Assembly: GCA_036250195.1 (NCBI GenBank)
Contig: JAVHZZ010000003.1
Location: forward strand, 346,421,875-346,485,874
Length of the DNA stretch: 64,000 bases
Direction: 5' to 3'
Origin: Mixophyes australis
Taxonomy: Eukaryota > Chordata > Amphibia > Anura > Limnodynastidae
The notes under the pieces were generated by a model. The model was not told the DNA's origin. It ran no database searches and worked only from the letters and a program-made list of their open reading frames with translations. Position numbers and translations under genes: made by a program. Shown here piece by piece: positions 10,810-20,370 of the stretch (position 1 is the first letter of the stretch; the number at the start of each line of letters is the position of its first letter).

Positions 10810-10841
10810 GATCATGTGAGTATAATAATACTCACATGATC
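10810..10841. repeat. Perfect 14-bp-arm palindrome
   Basis: GATCATGTGAGTAT, a 4-bp spacer, then its exact complement ATACTCACATGATC. It lies at the edge of the GC-rich leader (10840-10980) that precedes the minisatellite. It could be the internal end of an inverted-repeat transposon or a recombination junction. Confidence 0.8.
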
Positions 10842-10980
10842 GCGGGGCCGGCATCTCTCTTGCCACTGAATTTCGGGAGTGACATTCAGTGTGGACTGGC
10901 GCAGAGAGGACCAAGAGAGAAGAGAGAAGACAGGAGAGAAGAGAAGAAAAGCGATGAACGAAGCCAATACGAAGGTAAGT

Positions 10981-11507
10981 AAAAGAACAGGGTGATGAAG
11001 ATGAGGGGGAGGGGAGAGAGACACATGGTGATGAAGAAGAGGGGGGAGAGAGAATGGCACTGGGTGATGAAGAAGAGGGGGGGAAGCAGAGGGTGATGGA
11101 GAAGAGAGGGGGAGAAAGGCACAGGGTGATGAAGAAAGGGGGGGAAGGCACAGGGTGATGAAGAAGGGAGGAGAGAGAGACACAGGTTGATGAAGAAGAG
11201 GGGGAGAGAGAAAGGCAGAGGGTGATGAAGAAGTGGGGGGAGAAAGAAAGGCAGAGGATGATGAAGAAGGGGGGAGAAAGGCAAATGGTGATGAAGAAGG
11301 GGGGAGAGAAAGGCAGAGGGTGATGAAGAAGAGGGGGGAGAAAGGCAAAAGGTGATGAAGAAGAGGGGGAGGAAGAAAGGCACAGGGTGATGGGGAAGCG
11401 GGAGAGAGCAAGGCACAGGGTGATGATGAAGAAGAGGGGGGGAGAGAGAAAGGCACAGGGTGATGAAGAAGAGGGGGGGAAGGCACAAGGTGATGAAGAA
11501 GAGGGGT
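10981..11507. repeat. Minisatellite, left block
   Basis: Tandem repeats of about 27-37 bp built from 'gatgaagaaga', a G-run, 'gagagaaaggcaca' and 'gggt'. Unit length varies mainly through the G-runs. All three minus frames stay open (proline/serine/leucine-rich), which produces false ORFs of more than 200 codons. The array continues at 15744 after the inserted LTR element. Confidence 0.9.
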
Positions 11508-12390
11508 TTTGAAGATACCGGGCTTTCTTGCCCAATGCTACCCACTTCATGCTGGCTGGCCACCCACTTGTGGTCTCACTATGCCAGGGAAGTCTACCCA
11601 GTACCTTCTAGGATTCGTATAGTCACTCAGGCAAATGCAGTTAGAAAGTACAACAGTACAATTATTGTCATACAAACAACACTAGAATCTTATGTACACA
11701 CAGTAAATAAATGCCAGACAGGTTTACCACATCATATGTCCCTTACCACAATAGCTTAAGGAGTTACAGTCACCTGGCTGTCCAGACTTGACGACCCAGG
11801 GATCTCTCTCAGCTGCATATGCAGACTCTAGTACAGAACGACAACTGAAAACCAGATCTTGCACCTTTCATGAATAAAATCCCAGAATGAACACCCCCTT
11901 TCCCCCTGGAGTGGCTCCTTATATCTAGGGTCAAATTTCCACAGTGTTTTCCCCTCCATAGGAAAACCCCTGGGTCTATTCTTCTTAACCATTGGTCAGT
12001 GCTGGACTAGTGGGGACGGAGAGGGCAGTGAAGTTGAGCTGTCCTTCCTCCACTGCTAGATAGCTAGTCTGGAATAGTCTTCTGAGAAGAATGGACACTA
12101 ATTAGTTTAGCCCCGCCAGTATATTTCAACCTGATCCTTACCCATAACCCCCTGGCTTCACTTTAAAGACAATGAATAGCAACCTCACTGCCATTTCATC
12201 AATATACAATACACAATATACATATTTACACTGAGCTACAATGTCCCCTTAGCCACATGTAATTAGACAATGTAGTTGTCTGGTGAGCTGGGGAACAAAA
12301 GCAAGGGCTATAAAAAGTACTTGCTATAATCCACATCATGTGAGAAACTAGAAACAGAATGGTTAGTGTTATCACACTCGTTTTGTCACA
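11508..12390 (-). repeat. 3' LTR
   Basis: An 883-bp direct repeat of 14857-15743. In element orientation it starts TGTGACAAAA (12390 downward) and ends '..ATCTTCAAA', where the other LTR has '..ATCTTCACA', so its last dinucleotide is mutated. TATA-like AGATATAAGG is at 11917-11926. The polyadenylation hexamer that is AATAAA in the 5' LTR is AATAAT here (11661-11666). Confidence 0.9.
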
Positions 12391-12406
12391 TAACCTCCCC
12401 CACTTT
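12391..12406 (-). promoter_or_regulatory. Polypurine tract
   Basis: The minus strand reads 'aaagtgggggaggtta' immediately before the 3' LTR. A purine run abutting the 3' LTR is where plus-strand DNA synthesis is primed in LTR elements. The last few bases are not purine. Confidence 0.75.
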
Positions 12407-12754
12407 GTTAGCCCTTGTTCCCCAGTGGCTCCCTTCCCCCATGTAAACCTTTCCCCCCAAGTCCAAAGTCTCTGGCCTGCTGTGGTTTCTCCTGGGTCTG
12501 ATGGTAAGGTAGACAGCAATACACAGTTTCTCAATCTCCCACCAGGGTCCCACGGCTGCGGGCATATCATCCCACCCAGCTGGAGTGGGGGTTTATGCTG
12601 CCCTGTGTCATAAGATGAGTCAACAATAAAACTGGGCCACTCCGGTGCACACATCCATGATAGGAGAGTTGTACTACAACATCCCTTGGGTGCCTTGTCC
12701 ATCCTTAAATGCCCAACTGCAAATAGTCCCTTGGCCTATCCTCTGTTTCTGGAG

Positions 12755-13010
12755 ACCATGCTCCCCTCCCCCACATATTCGAGTGAAAACTGCTAAGTGG
12801 CAGGCAAACTTTCGGGCTCCTTGTCCGTTTATTTCTGGCAAAGATCCAATCCCCCCTCCCCCAAACACTCAAGGGACAACTGCCCAGTGGCAGGCAAATG
12901 TGGGGGCTCCAGTAATTCTTTGCTGCTGGGGAATCATTTGTCCCCCTCCCAAACAACTTGTGGGTGCCCTTGTATATATGTTGGTGTGCATCTCCCCTCC
13001 CCCGATACCA
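12755..13010 (-). repeat. Four G-rich runs in imperfect ~90-bp repeats
   Basis: On the minus strand, G-runs such as 'tttgggggaggggggatt' recur near 12761-12774, 12850-12865, 12939-12953 and 12991-13004. Between them 'tttgcctgccact' is repeated. The lowest three units are spaced about 90 bp. They resemble extra polypurine tracts and have G-quadruplex potential. The overlapping minus frame 12705-13013 is an open reading through the repeat, not a gene I can support. Confidence 0.7.
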
Positions 13011-13965
13011 CATCCAACTGTTGCACTACTTCCCTCGCCTCTGGCACATCGGGGTAGTGTGAATCCTCATTGGACCCAAACTTGTCCTCCTTGCAGCAAA
13101 CCAGAGTGGATGGTCCAGTGCAGGCTTCTGGTATGGGGTCCTGGGTTCCCAGATTTGGAGCTGAAGTGCGATGCTTGAAAGCTTGTAGGGCTGGTGAATC
13201 TTGCTGTGCTGGTGCCCTCTCAGACACCCACTCAGTCAACATCTCCTCATCTGCCAATGCTGCATAGGGAAAGGTGTAGGAGTAGTTTTCCCAGGGCCCT
13301 ATGGTAGTGGCCCCTGACATTACAATTCTTTTATCCTCTCCCATTAATCCTGTCATACAGTCTGTAATCATGGTTTCTGCTGAGATCATATGTTGAGCAA
13401 GTTTATGTTCCTCTTCTGTCACAATTGGGTACAGCTGTATATCATTTGCACTGGAGAACACACATGCGGTATTCTGCGTTACTTCATTAGATAAAACATT
13501 TTCAGGCACAACAGGGGTGGATAACTGGTCTTTTCTGTAATTCTGCTCTAACTCAGACAAAGTCTCAGCTGCCAATAACACTGGCAAATTTTTAGAAGAT
13601 GCTACTACATTGTACTTACATGGTGGCTCTTTTCCATCCAAGTCACAAAATGGGAGGATTTCTCTTAATCCTTTCTGAGTAGTCAGAGCTACAACATCCT
13701 CACCAAGCAGTTCTTCACCAGTTTCCCCCAAGATAGTAGCTTTGGCAACCGTGTATAATTCACCGGGATGGACCTCCTCCTGATTAACAGACTGAGCAGC
13801 CATTTTTTTAGAGTGTGACAAAAGATATTGTAATTGACATTTTTCAGTATTCAATTGATAACACTGATCCTGCCACATTTCAGTGTCAATAAGTCTTTGT
13901 CGCCATACCTCGTCCTTTGCATTTGTTCCCAGAGTGGTATGTGAGGACCTAAAGTGAGCATCCAT
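12934..13965 (-). CDS. Acidic ORF of the LTR element, function unknown
   Basis: A continuous 343-codon frame, the second in the element. The product is acidic and glutamate-rich. I see no zinc knuckle, protease D-S/T-G site, membrane segment or signal peptide. The first 60 residues (glutamine- and lysine-rich) could form a short coiled coil. It starts 33 bp after the end of the preceding frame, in a different phase. It may be the C-terminal part of a Gag polyprotein or an accessory protein. The C-terminal residues run into the G-rich repeats. I do not recognise a family. Confidence 0.6.
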   Translation of the reverse strand: MDAHFRSSHTTLGTNAKDEVWRQRLIDTEMWQDQCYQLNTEKCQLQYLLSHSKKMAAQSVNQEEVHPGELYTVAKATILGETGEELLGEDVVALTTQKGLREILPFCDLDGKEPPCKYNVVASSKNLPVLLAAETLSELEQNYRKDQLSTPVVPENVLSNEVTQNTACVFSSANDIQLYPIVTEEEHKLAQHMISAETMITDCMTGLMGEDKRIVMSGATTIGPWENYSYTFPYAALADEEMLTEWVSERAPAQQDSPALQAFKHRTSAPNLGTQDPIPEACTGPSTLVCCKEDKFGSNEDSHYPDVPEAREVVQQLDVVSGEGRCTPTYIQGHPQVVWEGDK

Positions 13966-13997
13966 TTCCTATAAACACTAAATGCATTGATGGGATT

Positions 13998-14694
13998 CTA
14001 TTGATCTTTTAAAAGACGTTTGAGGATACCCCTGTGCGTGCAGTACATGTATGGTACACCCCGGATCTGGCATTCCACTATCAGCTCCTCCCTACTCATT
14101 GTCTCTAGTGGATCTGTAGAATCTGCTAATGGATCATATTCTATTAGTACATTTGCAGGGGATTCATCAGGCATGTCCCTGTGCTGTAACATTCCATTTC
14201 CATCGTGTTTGTACTGCTGAATATTGTTGTAACTGGATTTTCCCTTGGCCAGATTCTGCATAGTACAAATAACTTTATTTGTAAAATCATCCCATTCTGG
14301 TTCATCTCGAAAATTCCAGGCACTCGCTTCCTCTTTCAACATTAGGAACACATCCAACAGGTTCTCCAATTTCTCCTGTAAACTGGCTCCTTTCCACATA
14401 ATAATCTTTGGGCACTCCCCATCCCAATAATCCAAAATGTGCTGCATTGTGGTGGGGTGGTGCAACACATTCATATCCCCATCCTGCAGACACTGCCACA
14501 GTCCTTCATCCCAGTAAACCTTTCTCCTGGTTGAAATGTACTGCTTCATCCCTTCCTTTTGGAACTGTGATTTCCCCTCTTTGATACACGGTTCCATCTT
14601 CCACTCTCCACTGGGGGGGTGCGCCTCCCCTTATCAAATCGGCACCTAGGCGGCATCTTCCCTTGCCTAAAGCCCACAACGCTTTTCGTGACAT
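13998..14694 (-). pseudogene. Gag-like first ORF, frameshifted, with SAP-like end
   Basis: Two overlapping minus frames (14506-14694 and 13998-14597) look like one coding region split by a frame change in their overlap. The N-terminus is basic ('MSRKALWALGKGRC'). The middle is rich in tryptophan and charged residues. The last ~35 residues ('MSREELIVECQIRGVP' then 'ILKRLLKDQ') have the leucine/RG/leucine spacing of a SAP-type nucleic-acid-binding helix pair. Position just after the primer-binding site suggests Gag. The frame break and the family are inferences; no CCHC knuckle is present. Confidence 0.6.
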
Positions 14695-14836
14695 TTTCTA
14701 CCTCAAAGACTTTAGGAGTAAGTTCAAGATAATGTGGTAACTGGTTTCTAGTGCTAACTGCTTTGCAGAGCCCTGGAATGTATCACGATACAGTTCCCCT
14801 GCAGCTCTACCCATAGAGGACCTGGGACTGAGTGAT

Positions 14837-14852
14837 CCCATTGCTGCCACCA
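14837..14852 (-). promoter_or_regulatory. Primer-binding site
   Basis: The minus strand reads TGGTGGCAGCAATGGG, beginning 4 bases after the 5' LTR. TGG pairs with the CCA end of a tRNA; a tRNA ending GCCACCA would fit the first seven bases. I do not name the tRNA. Confidence 0.75.
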
Positions 14853-14856
14853 AAAA

Positions 14857-15743
14857 TGTGAAGATACCAGGTTTTCTGGCCCAATGCTACCCACTTCACT
14901 CTGGCTGGCCATCTACGGTTGCCTCACTATGCCAGGGAAGTCTACCCAGTACCTTCTAGGATTCGTATAGTCACTCAAATGCAGTTAGAAAGTACAACAG
15001 TACATTTATTGTCATACAAACAACACTAGAATATTATGTACACACAGTAAATAAATGCCAGGCAGGTTTACCACATCATCTGTCCCTTACCCCAATAGCT
15101 TAAGGAGTTACAGTCACCTGGCTGTCCAGACTTGAAGACCCATGGATCTCTCTCACCTGCATATGCAGACTCTAGTACAGAACAACAACTCAAAACCAGA
15201 TCTTGCACCTTTCATAAATGAAATCCCAGAATGAACACCCCCTTCCCCCTGGAGTGGCTCCTTTTATCTAGGGTCAAATTTCCACAGTATTTTCCCTTGC
15301 CTAGGCAAACCACTGGTCTATTCCTCTTAACCATTGGTCAGTGCTGGACTAGGGGGGGGGGGGTTTGGAGGGGGAAGTGAAGATGAGCTGTCCTTTCACA
15401 GAACCTCCCCTGCTAGATGGCCTGTCTGGAATAGTCTTCTGAGAACAATGGACACTAATTAGTTTAGCCCTGCCAGTATCTTTCAACCTGATCCCTACCC
15501 ATAACCCCCTAGCTTCACTTTAAAGACAATGAATAACAACCTCACTGCCATGTCATCAATATACAATACACAATATACATATTTACACTGAGCTACAATG
15601 TTCCCTTAGCCACATGTAATTAAACAATGCAGATGTAGTCTGGTGAGCTGGGGAACAAAAGCAAGGGCTATAAAAAGTACTTGCTATAATCCACATTATG
15701 CGAGAAACAGAATGGTTACTGTTATCACACACATTTTGTCACA
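14857..15743 (-). repeat. 5' LTR
   Basis: An 887-bp LTR with intact TGTGAC...TTCACA ends. In element orientation: U3 from 15743, TATA-like GATAAAAG at 15261-15268, polyadenylation signal AATAAA at 15005-15010, end at 14857. The 250-bp spacing from TATA to AATAAA suits an R region starting near 15235. The plus strand also carries 'gctataaaaagtac' near 15668, which may be chance. Confidence 0.9.
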
Positions 15744-16690
15744 GGGGGAGAGAGAAAGACACAGGGTTATGAAGAAGAGGGGGGGCGGCACAGGATGATG
15801 AAGAAGGGGGGAGAGAGAAAGGCACAGGGCGATGAGGAAGAGGGGATTGAGAGAAAGGCACAGAGTGATAAGGAAGAGGGGGGGAGAGAGAAAGTCACAT
15901 GGTGATGAAAAAGAGGGGGGAGAGAAAGGCACAGGGTGATTAAGAAGAGGTGGGGGAGAGAAAGGCACAGGGTGATGAAGAAGAGGGGGGGGGAGAAAGG
16001 CCCAGGGTGATGAGGAAGAGGGGAGGGAGAGAAATGCATAGAATGATGAAGTAATGGGGGCGGAGAGAAAGTCCCATGGTGAAGAAGAAGAGGGGGGAGA
16101 GAAAGGCACAGGGTGATGAAGAAGAGGTGGGGAGAGAAAGGCACAGGGTGATGAAGAAGAGGGGGTTAGAAAGGCACAGGGTGATTAAGAAGAGGTGGGG
16201 GAAAGAAAGGCACAGGGTGATGAAGAAGAGGGGGGGAAAAAAGGCACAGGGTGATGAGGAAGAGGGGAGGGAGAGAAAGGCACAGAGTGATGAAGTAATG
16301 GGGGGAGAGAGAAAGTCACATGGTGATGAAGAAGAGGGGGTTGAGAAAGGCACATGGTGATGAAGAAGAGGTGGGGGAGAGAAAGGCACAGGGTAATGAA
16401 GAAGAGGGGGGGAGAAAGGCACAGGGTGATGAAGAAGCGGTGGGGAGAGAAAGGCACAGGGTGATGAAGAAGAGGGGGGGAGAAAGGCACAGGGTGATGA
16501 TGAAGAGGGGGAGAGAAAGGCACAGGGTGATGAAGAAGAGGGGGGGGGGAGAGAAAGGCAAAGGGTGATGAAGAAGAGGGGGGAGGGAGAAAGGCACAGG
16601 GTGATGAAGAAGAGTGGGGAGGGAGAAAGGCACAGGGTGATGAAGAAGAGGGGGAGGGAGAAAGGCCCAGGGTGATGAAGGGGTGCCAGG
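15744..16690. repeat. Minisatellite, right block
   Basis: Continuation of the array at 10981: about 28 units of 'gatgaagaaga', G-run, 'gagaaaggcacagggt'. Units here are more uniform than in the left block. Proline/serine-rich minus frames and lysine/glycine-rich plus frames through it are artefacts of the repeat. Confidence 0.9.
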
Positions 16691-16915
16691 AGAAGGGGGG
16701 AGCAAAAGTAGCATGGCACATTGTGATGAAGCGGTGCCAGGTGATGGGGAAAAGCAGCATGGAGGGCACAGTGTGATCATAAGGAGGCATAGCGTGGTTG
16801 TGATGAAGGGGCACAGTATGATCATAAGGAGGCACAGCGTGGTTGTGATGAAGGAGCACAGTAATGTGTGTGTAATGGCACAGGGAGCTTTTGGCAATGT
16901 AGTGTGTGTGAGGTA
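16691..16915. repeat. Derived repeat with a 45-bp tandem pair
   Basis: The array changes into related but longer units containing 'gtgccagg' and 'agcatgg'. Two adjacent 45-bp units occur at about 16777-16863 ('gatcataaggaggca', 'agcgtggttgtgatgaagg'). Confidence 0.7.
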
Positions 16916-17345
16916 GGTGGTGGCTAATTAAAGGGTGCTATTTTGTTTTTGGGTTGATGGTGGGGCAATGTAATAGTGGCGACTATTGATTTAAGATGGG
17001 GTGGCTTGGGGGCTATTGAATGTGGGGGTGAATTTGGGGAGAATGAGGTCTCTTTATTAAAAGTGACTATGAATTATTTAATGGCAACGTTGGGTACGGG
17101 AAATAGGTATATTTATGAGATGTAAATACTATTAATTTATTGCTGGGACTGTTTGGAGGGAGAGAAATAGGTTTATTTACTAAATGGGAATACTATTATT
17201 TTAATGTTGGGGCTGGGTGAAGGCCTAATTATTAATCATTGGTGCTATTGATTTAACGCTGGGGCTGGTTGGAATTTTCTAAATGTACCCATTTTTTTCC
17301 AAATAGGACCCAGACAAGCCGCAACTAAAGAAACCTGCAGCCACA
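16916..17345. repeat. Degenerate ~60-bp repeats
   Basis: Recurrent phrases 'actattaattta', 'gctggggctggttgg' and 'taggtttatttac' at roughly 50-70-bp spacing. Together with the leader at 10840-10980 and the minisatellite, this may be one composite non-autonomous transposon into which the LTR element later jumped. No terminal repeats were found to prove that. Confidence 0.45.
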
Positions 17346-19346
17346 GGTTAAAGTGACAAGAATAGGTAGGAGAGTCTGTTAAATGTTGTGATTCTAGTGG
17401 GACAATCCCAATTTTTGGTGACTGTTCTGCCCAATGTACTATGCAGGCCAAGACTGTGAACTGTTTATATACACACTGCATTCTTTATATATTACACTGT
17501 GGTGCTAGATGTCCTGAAAGTCAGGAGAGTTTGGACATATGTCACACTCCGGCGAATTCAGGGCCTAGCGCTTTTCATCTGCTAGTTACGCCCCAATGAT
17601 GCATAGCCATACCCCCAATGGTATGACCACACACACTTGTGGTGGTGCAATATTTTTTACCATGCTCAACTATAAGGGGGCTCCATGAAGTTGTTGCGCC
17701 TGGGTCCTGAATTCCTCTTGGCAGCCCTGGTGTCTCCATGCTCGTAGCGGCACTATATCTGTGAAAGACCTATAGCCACCCTTGGGGATATTGATCCTGC
17801 TAAGACTGTCCCAAGTGAAGCCTGCTCCAGTCTGATGCTAAGTGCCAGCTCTTGCCGCTGTGGGCAGTGAGACTATGCCTCCAAAGGGCGGTCCGACTCT
17901 ATTGGAAGCGCTAGTCCAGAGTTGTCCAAGTTCAGGCCTCAAGGGCTACCAACAGTTCATGTTTTCAGGATCTCTGTTTGCCCACACTGACCCATAAGAG
18001 AGACCGAGCTACAGCTGAGCATTGGACCTGAGGGTATCGTCATGTCAGTGTCATGGACAACACGCTACCACATCACAAATCCATACCAACAGGCGTTACA
18101 TATGAATAGTCAGATATACATTTTGAAACAAGAGAAATAAAACATAACATTTGTATAGACTTTCTTGTAAAATTGTCAAAATACTTTTTATTGAACCAAA
18201 GAGACACAGACCCATTTCAATGCTTCCCCTTTAATTTACATATACTGTCTCTTAACATTTTCTTTAATCTTATATTTAACCTCAGGACACAGACACCATA
18301 GCTAATTCATAATAATTGCCCTCTTCATTGCACAGAGATTGTGCTTTTTATGTGTACTCGAAAGTATAGCCTCCTTTTATATAAAAACATAACGTTACTA
18401 CTTGCCAGCTTTGCATTTTATATAAACGTTTATCTGTGAAAGGTCAAATTAATACTTACATTTCCTAATAGGGTTTTATTCTCAAGCCTACAGAACAGTG
18501 TATGTCACATTCTAAACCTTGAATATTTGGTAATATTTAGACAGAAAATATTAAGAAAAGTTAGGTATTTAGTTAGCTCTGAAGTAGAGGCTTATGCCAG
18601 ATCGTGTTGGTGATAATAACTTACGTACTTTGCTTTATAGAGATTAATTATTTTTTTTTCACAAGCAGAGCACTGGATAATAATCACATAGATCTCCTAG
18701 CACGCTTAGCCATCTAAGTTCCTATACTTGTAATACCTGGATGTGTTATTGTTCTACTGGTATAGTGAAATACAGCTTATAGTTAATTTCAAACAATTAA
18801 ATGTTACCAAGGCAGTTCCTTGCATGAGGTAAGTTGAGAACATCAACTCAGGTAAATTCTAGGAGCTGCAAAGTTGAGATTCTCACCTTGCCTTCCACAC
18901 CCCCTCTGTCCAATCCAACTCCATTCATGCCACAACAATTCCCCCAGGAGGCCACAGACCTTGTCCTTTTTACCTCTGCAAATCCTCATTGTTCGGCGAA
19001 TATCATAACTCTTGGGTATATTGAAATAGTTCAACAAATGTTATGTTGAGCATTTTTGAGCTTAATAAAATAATCAGAAGTGTAACTGTTTAGCCTTCTA
19101 AATTCATAAAGATTTCTTCATTAATCCAATGTAACTATATTGTGATAATGAACACACATTAATTGATAACCATCTATTAATCAGTGCAGCGTATGTCTTT
19201 TGCTGGGTTACATGACTTATTAGTTCATCTAAAGCTGCAATGTAATTAAATGATTCACCCTGAAGAAGATAATAAATTGCTATCAATAATTTTAGTGTGA
19301 GATATACTGAGGGACATTTATGGATTTTTTTTTTTGCACAAAATGA
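17346..19346. other. Unassigned; one MITE fragment
   Basis: 17917-18032 begins 'cagagttgtccaagttcagg' and resembles the left end of the hAT MITE at 31152, but the right end is unclear. The rest is AT-rich single-copy sequence; no gene recognised. The frames at 18834-19049 have no domain. Confidence 0.4.
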
Positions 19347-19381
<35 letters not shown>

Positions 19382-19403
19382 TGTACATGCATATTTTGCA
19401 CAG

Positions 19404-19454
<51 letters not shown>

Positions 19455-19493
19455 ATATATCTATATATACATATATACAGATATATATATATA
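19347..19493. repeat. (TA)n microsatellites
   Basis: AT dinucleotide runs at 19347-19372 and 19408-19493, with short CA and CTAT interruptions. They produce tyrosine/isoleucine-rich false frames. Confidence 0.95.
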
Positions 19494-19859
19494 CTGTGGG
19501 TAGCATGGTGGCTAAGTGGTTAGCACTTGCGCCTTACAGCACTGGCAGAGCCGTAACTAGGGCTGTGCGACAGGGGCGACCGCCCAGGGCGCAACGCTGG
19601 AGGGGGGCACAATTTAGGAATATTTTAGGTTAATTTGGTTAAAATTGAGGGATAGGGGGGCGGCATTTGTCTTTCTTGACCAGGGCACTGGAATTCTAAG
19701 TTACGGCTCGAGCACTGGTGTCATGAGTTCAATTCCCAACCATGGCTTTATCTGTGAGGAGTTTGTATGTTTGCGTGGGTTTCCTCCGGGTGCTCCGGTT
19801 TCCTCCCACATTCCAAAAACATACTGGTAGGTTAGCTGGCTGCTATCAAATTGACTCTA

Positions 19860-19897
<38 letters not shown>

Positions 19898-19930
19898 TAG
19901 GGAATTTAGACTGTAAGCCACAATGGGGCT
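19494..19930 (+). mobile_element. tRNA-derived SINE, interrupted by a MITE
   Basis: The head 'gcatggtggctaagtggtta' contains an A-box-like motif. After the nested MITE (19546-19710) comes the B-box-like 'gagttcaattcccaa', then the central 'ctccggtttcctcccaca' block, a (TG)n run (19862-19895) and 'aatttagactgtaag'. The 3' end with its ATG tail is missing. Removing the MITE and one 8-bp repeat restores the order seen at 53259-53590. Confidence 0.85.
19546..19710. mobile_element. hAT-type MITE, 'CAGAGCCGTAACT' family, copy 2
   Basis: A 165-bp element with ends CAGAGCCGTAACT and AAGTTACGGCTCG, flanked by perfect 8-bp duplications AGCACTGG (19538-19545, 19711-19718). It is inserted inside the SINE at 19494-19930, so it is the younger of the two. 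Confidence 0.92.
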
Positions 19931-20159
19931 TGCCCTTTAGCAGAGGGTGAATAGCCATCTATAGCAACGTACACCCCTGACAATGCATTCTCTCTGACCC
20001 TGTCTCATCACAATCTCTTTAGTGCGCAAAATTAACTCTTGTTCTTGAACTTCTTCACAAAATGAGCTGCAGCAATAGAGTGGATGGAGCAAAAGACTAT
20101 TTTTTTCTCCACTTGTCATTACTATCTAGATGTACAAATCCCCAGGCAATACATTAAAG

Positions 20160-20307
20160 CAGGTCTGGCCAAACTGTGGCTCTCCAGATGTAGTGAGACT
20201 ACAAGTCCCAGTATACCCTGCAAGCTATCGTTTGGCTATTTACTGGCAAAGCATGCTGGGGCTAGTAGTTTCACAACACCTGGAGAGCCATAGGTTGGCC
20301 AGGCCTG
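20160..20307. mobile_element. MITE, 'CAGGTCTGGCCAAAC' family, copy 1
   Basis: Inverted ends 'caggtctggccaaactgtgg' and 'taggttggccaggcctg', and inner inverted phrases 'ctacaagtcccag' and 'gggctagtagttt'. A shorter relative is at 31343-31437. No 8-bp duplication is visible here; hAT assignment comes from that copy. Confidence 0.8.
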
Positions 20308-20370
20308 CAGTACAGTCTGATATGGTGTACGAGTGTGAATGCTGCAAGAACACTTGTTAATCCTGTAGTC

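Larger units (their letters stand above)
11508..15743 (-). mobile_element. Non-autonomous LTR retrotransposon, 4.24 kb
   Basis: Complete element on the minus strand: 5' LTR 14857-15743, primer-binding site 14837-14852, Gag-region frames 12934-14694, G-rich repeats, polypurine tract 12391-12406, 3' LTR 11508-12390. The LTRs are about 93-95% alike by eye and end TGTGAC...TCACA. It interrupts the minisatellite; the duplication at its edges is about GGGGT/GGGGG, obscured by G-runs. No protease, reverse transcriptase, RNase H or integrase motif was found in the 2.47-kb interior, and there is no room for a full pol. Movement would need a helper element. Confidence 0.85.

Noticed and set aside
10765..11563. 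Proline/serine-rich minus-strand ORFs up to 261 codons
   Set aside because: They are readings through the minisatellite in all three frames; no composition or domain supports a gene.
12226..12702. 158-codon minus ORF in the LTR element
   Set aside because: Crosses the 3' LTR boundary and polypurine tract, so it cannot be a normal element gene.
13070..13178. Plus-strand frames in the LTR interior
   Set aside because: Shadows of the minus-strand ORF at 12934-13965.
15696..16897. Long minus-strand ORFs (up to 259 codons)
   Set aside because: Same minisatellite artefact, right block.
19297..19633. Tyrosine/isoleucine-rich ORFs
   Set aside because: TA microsatellite translation.
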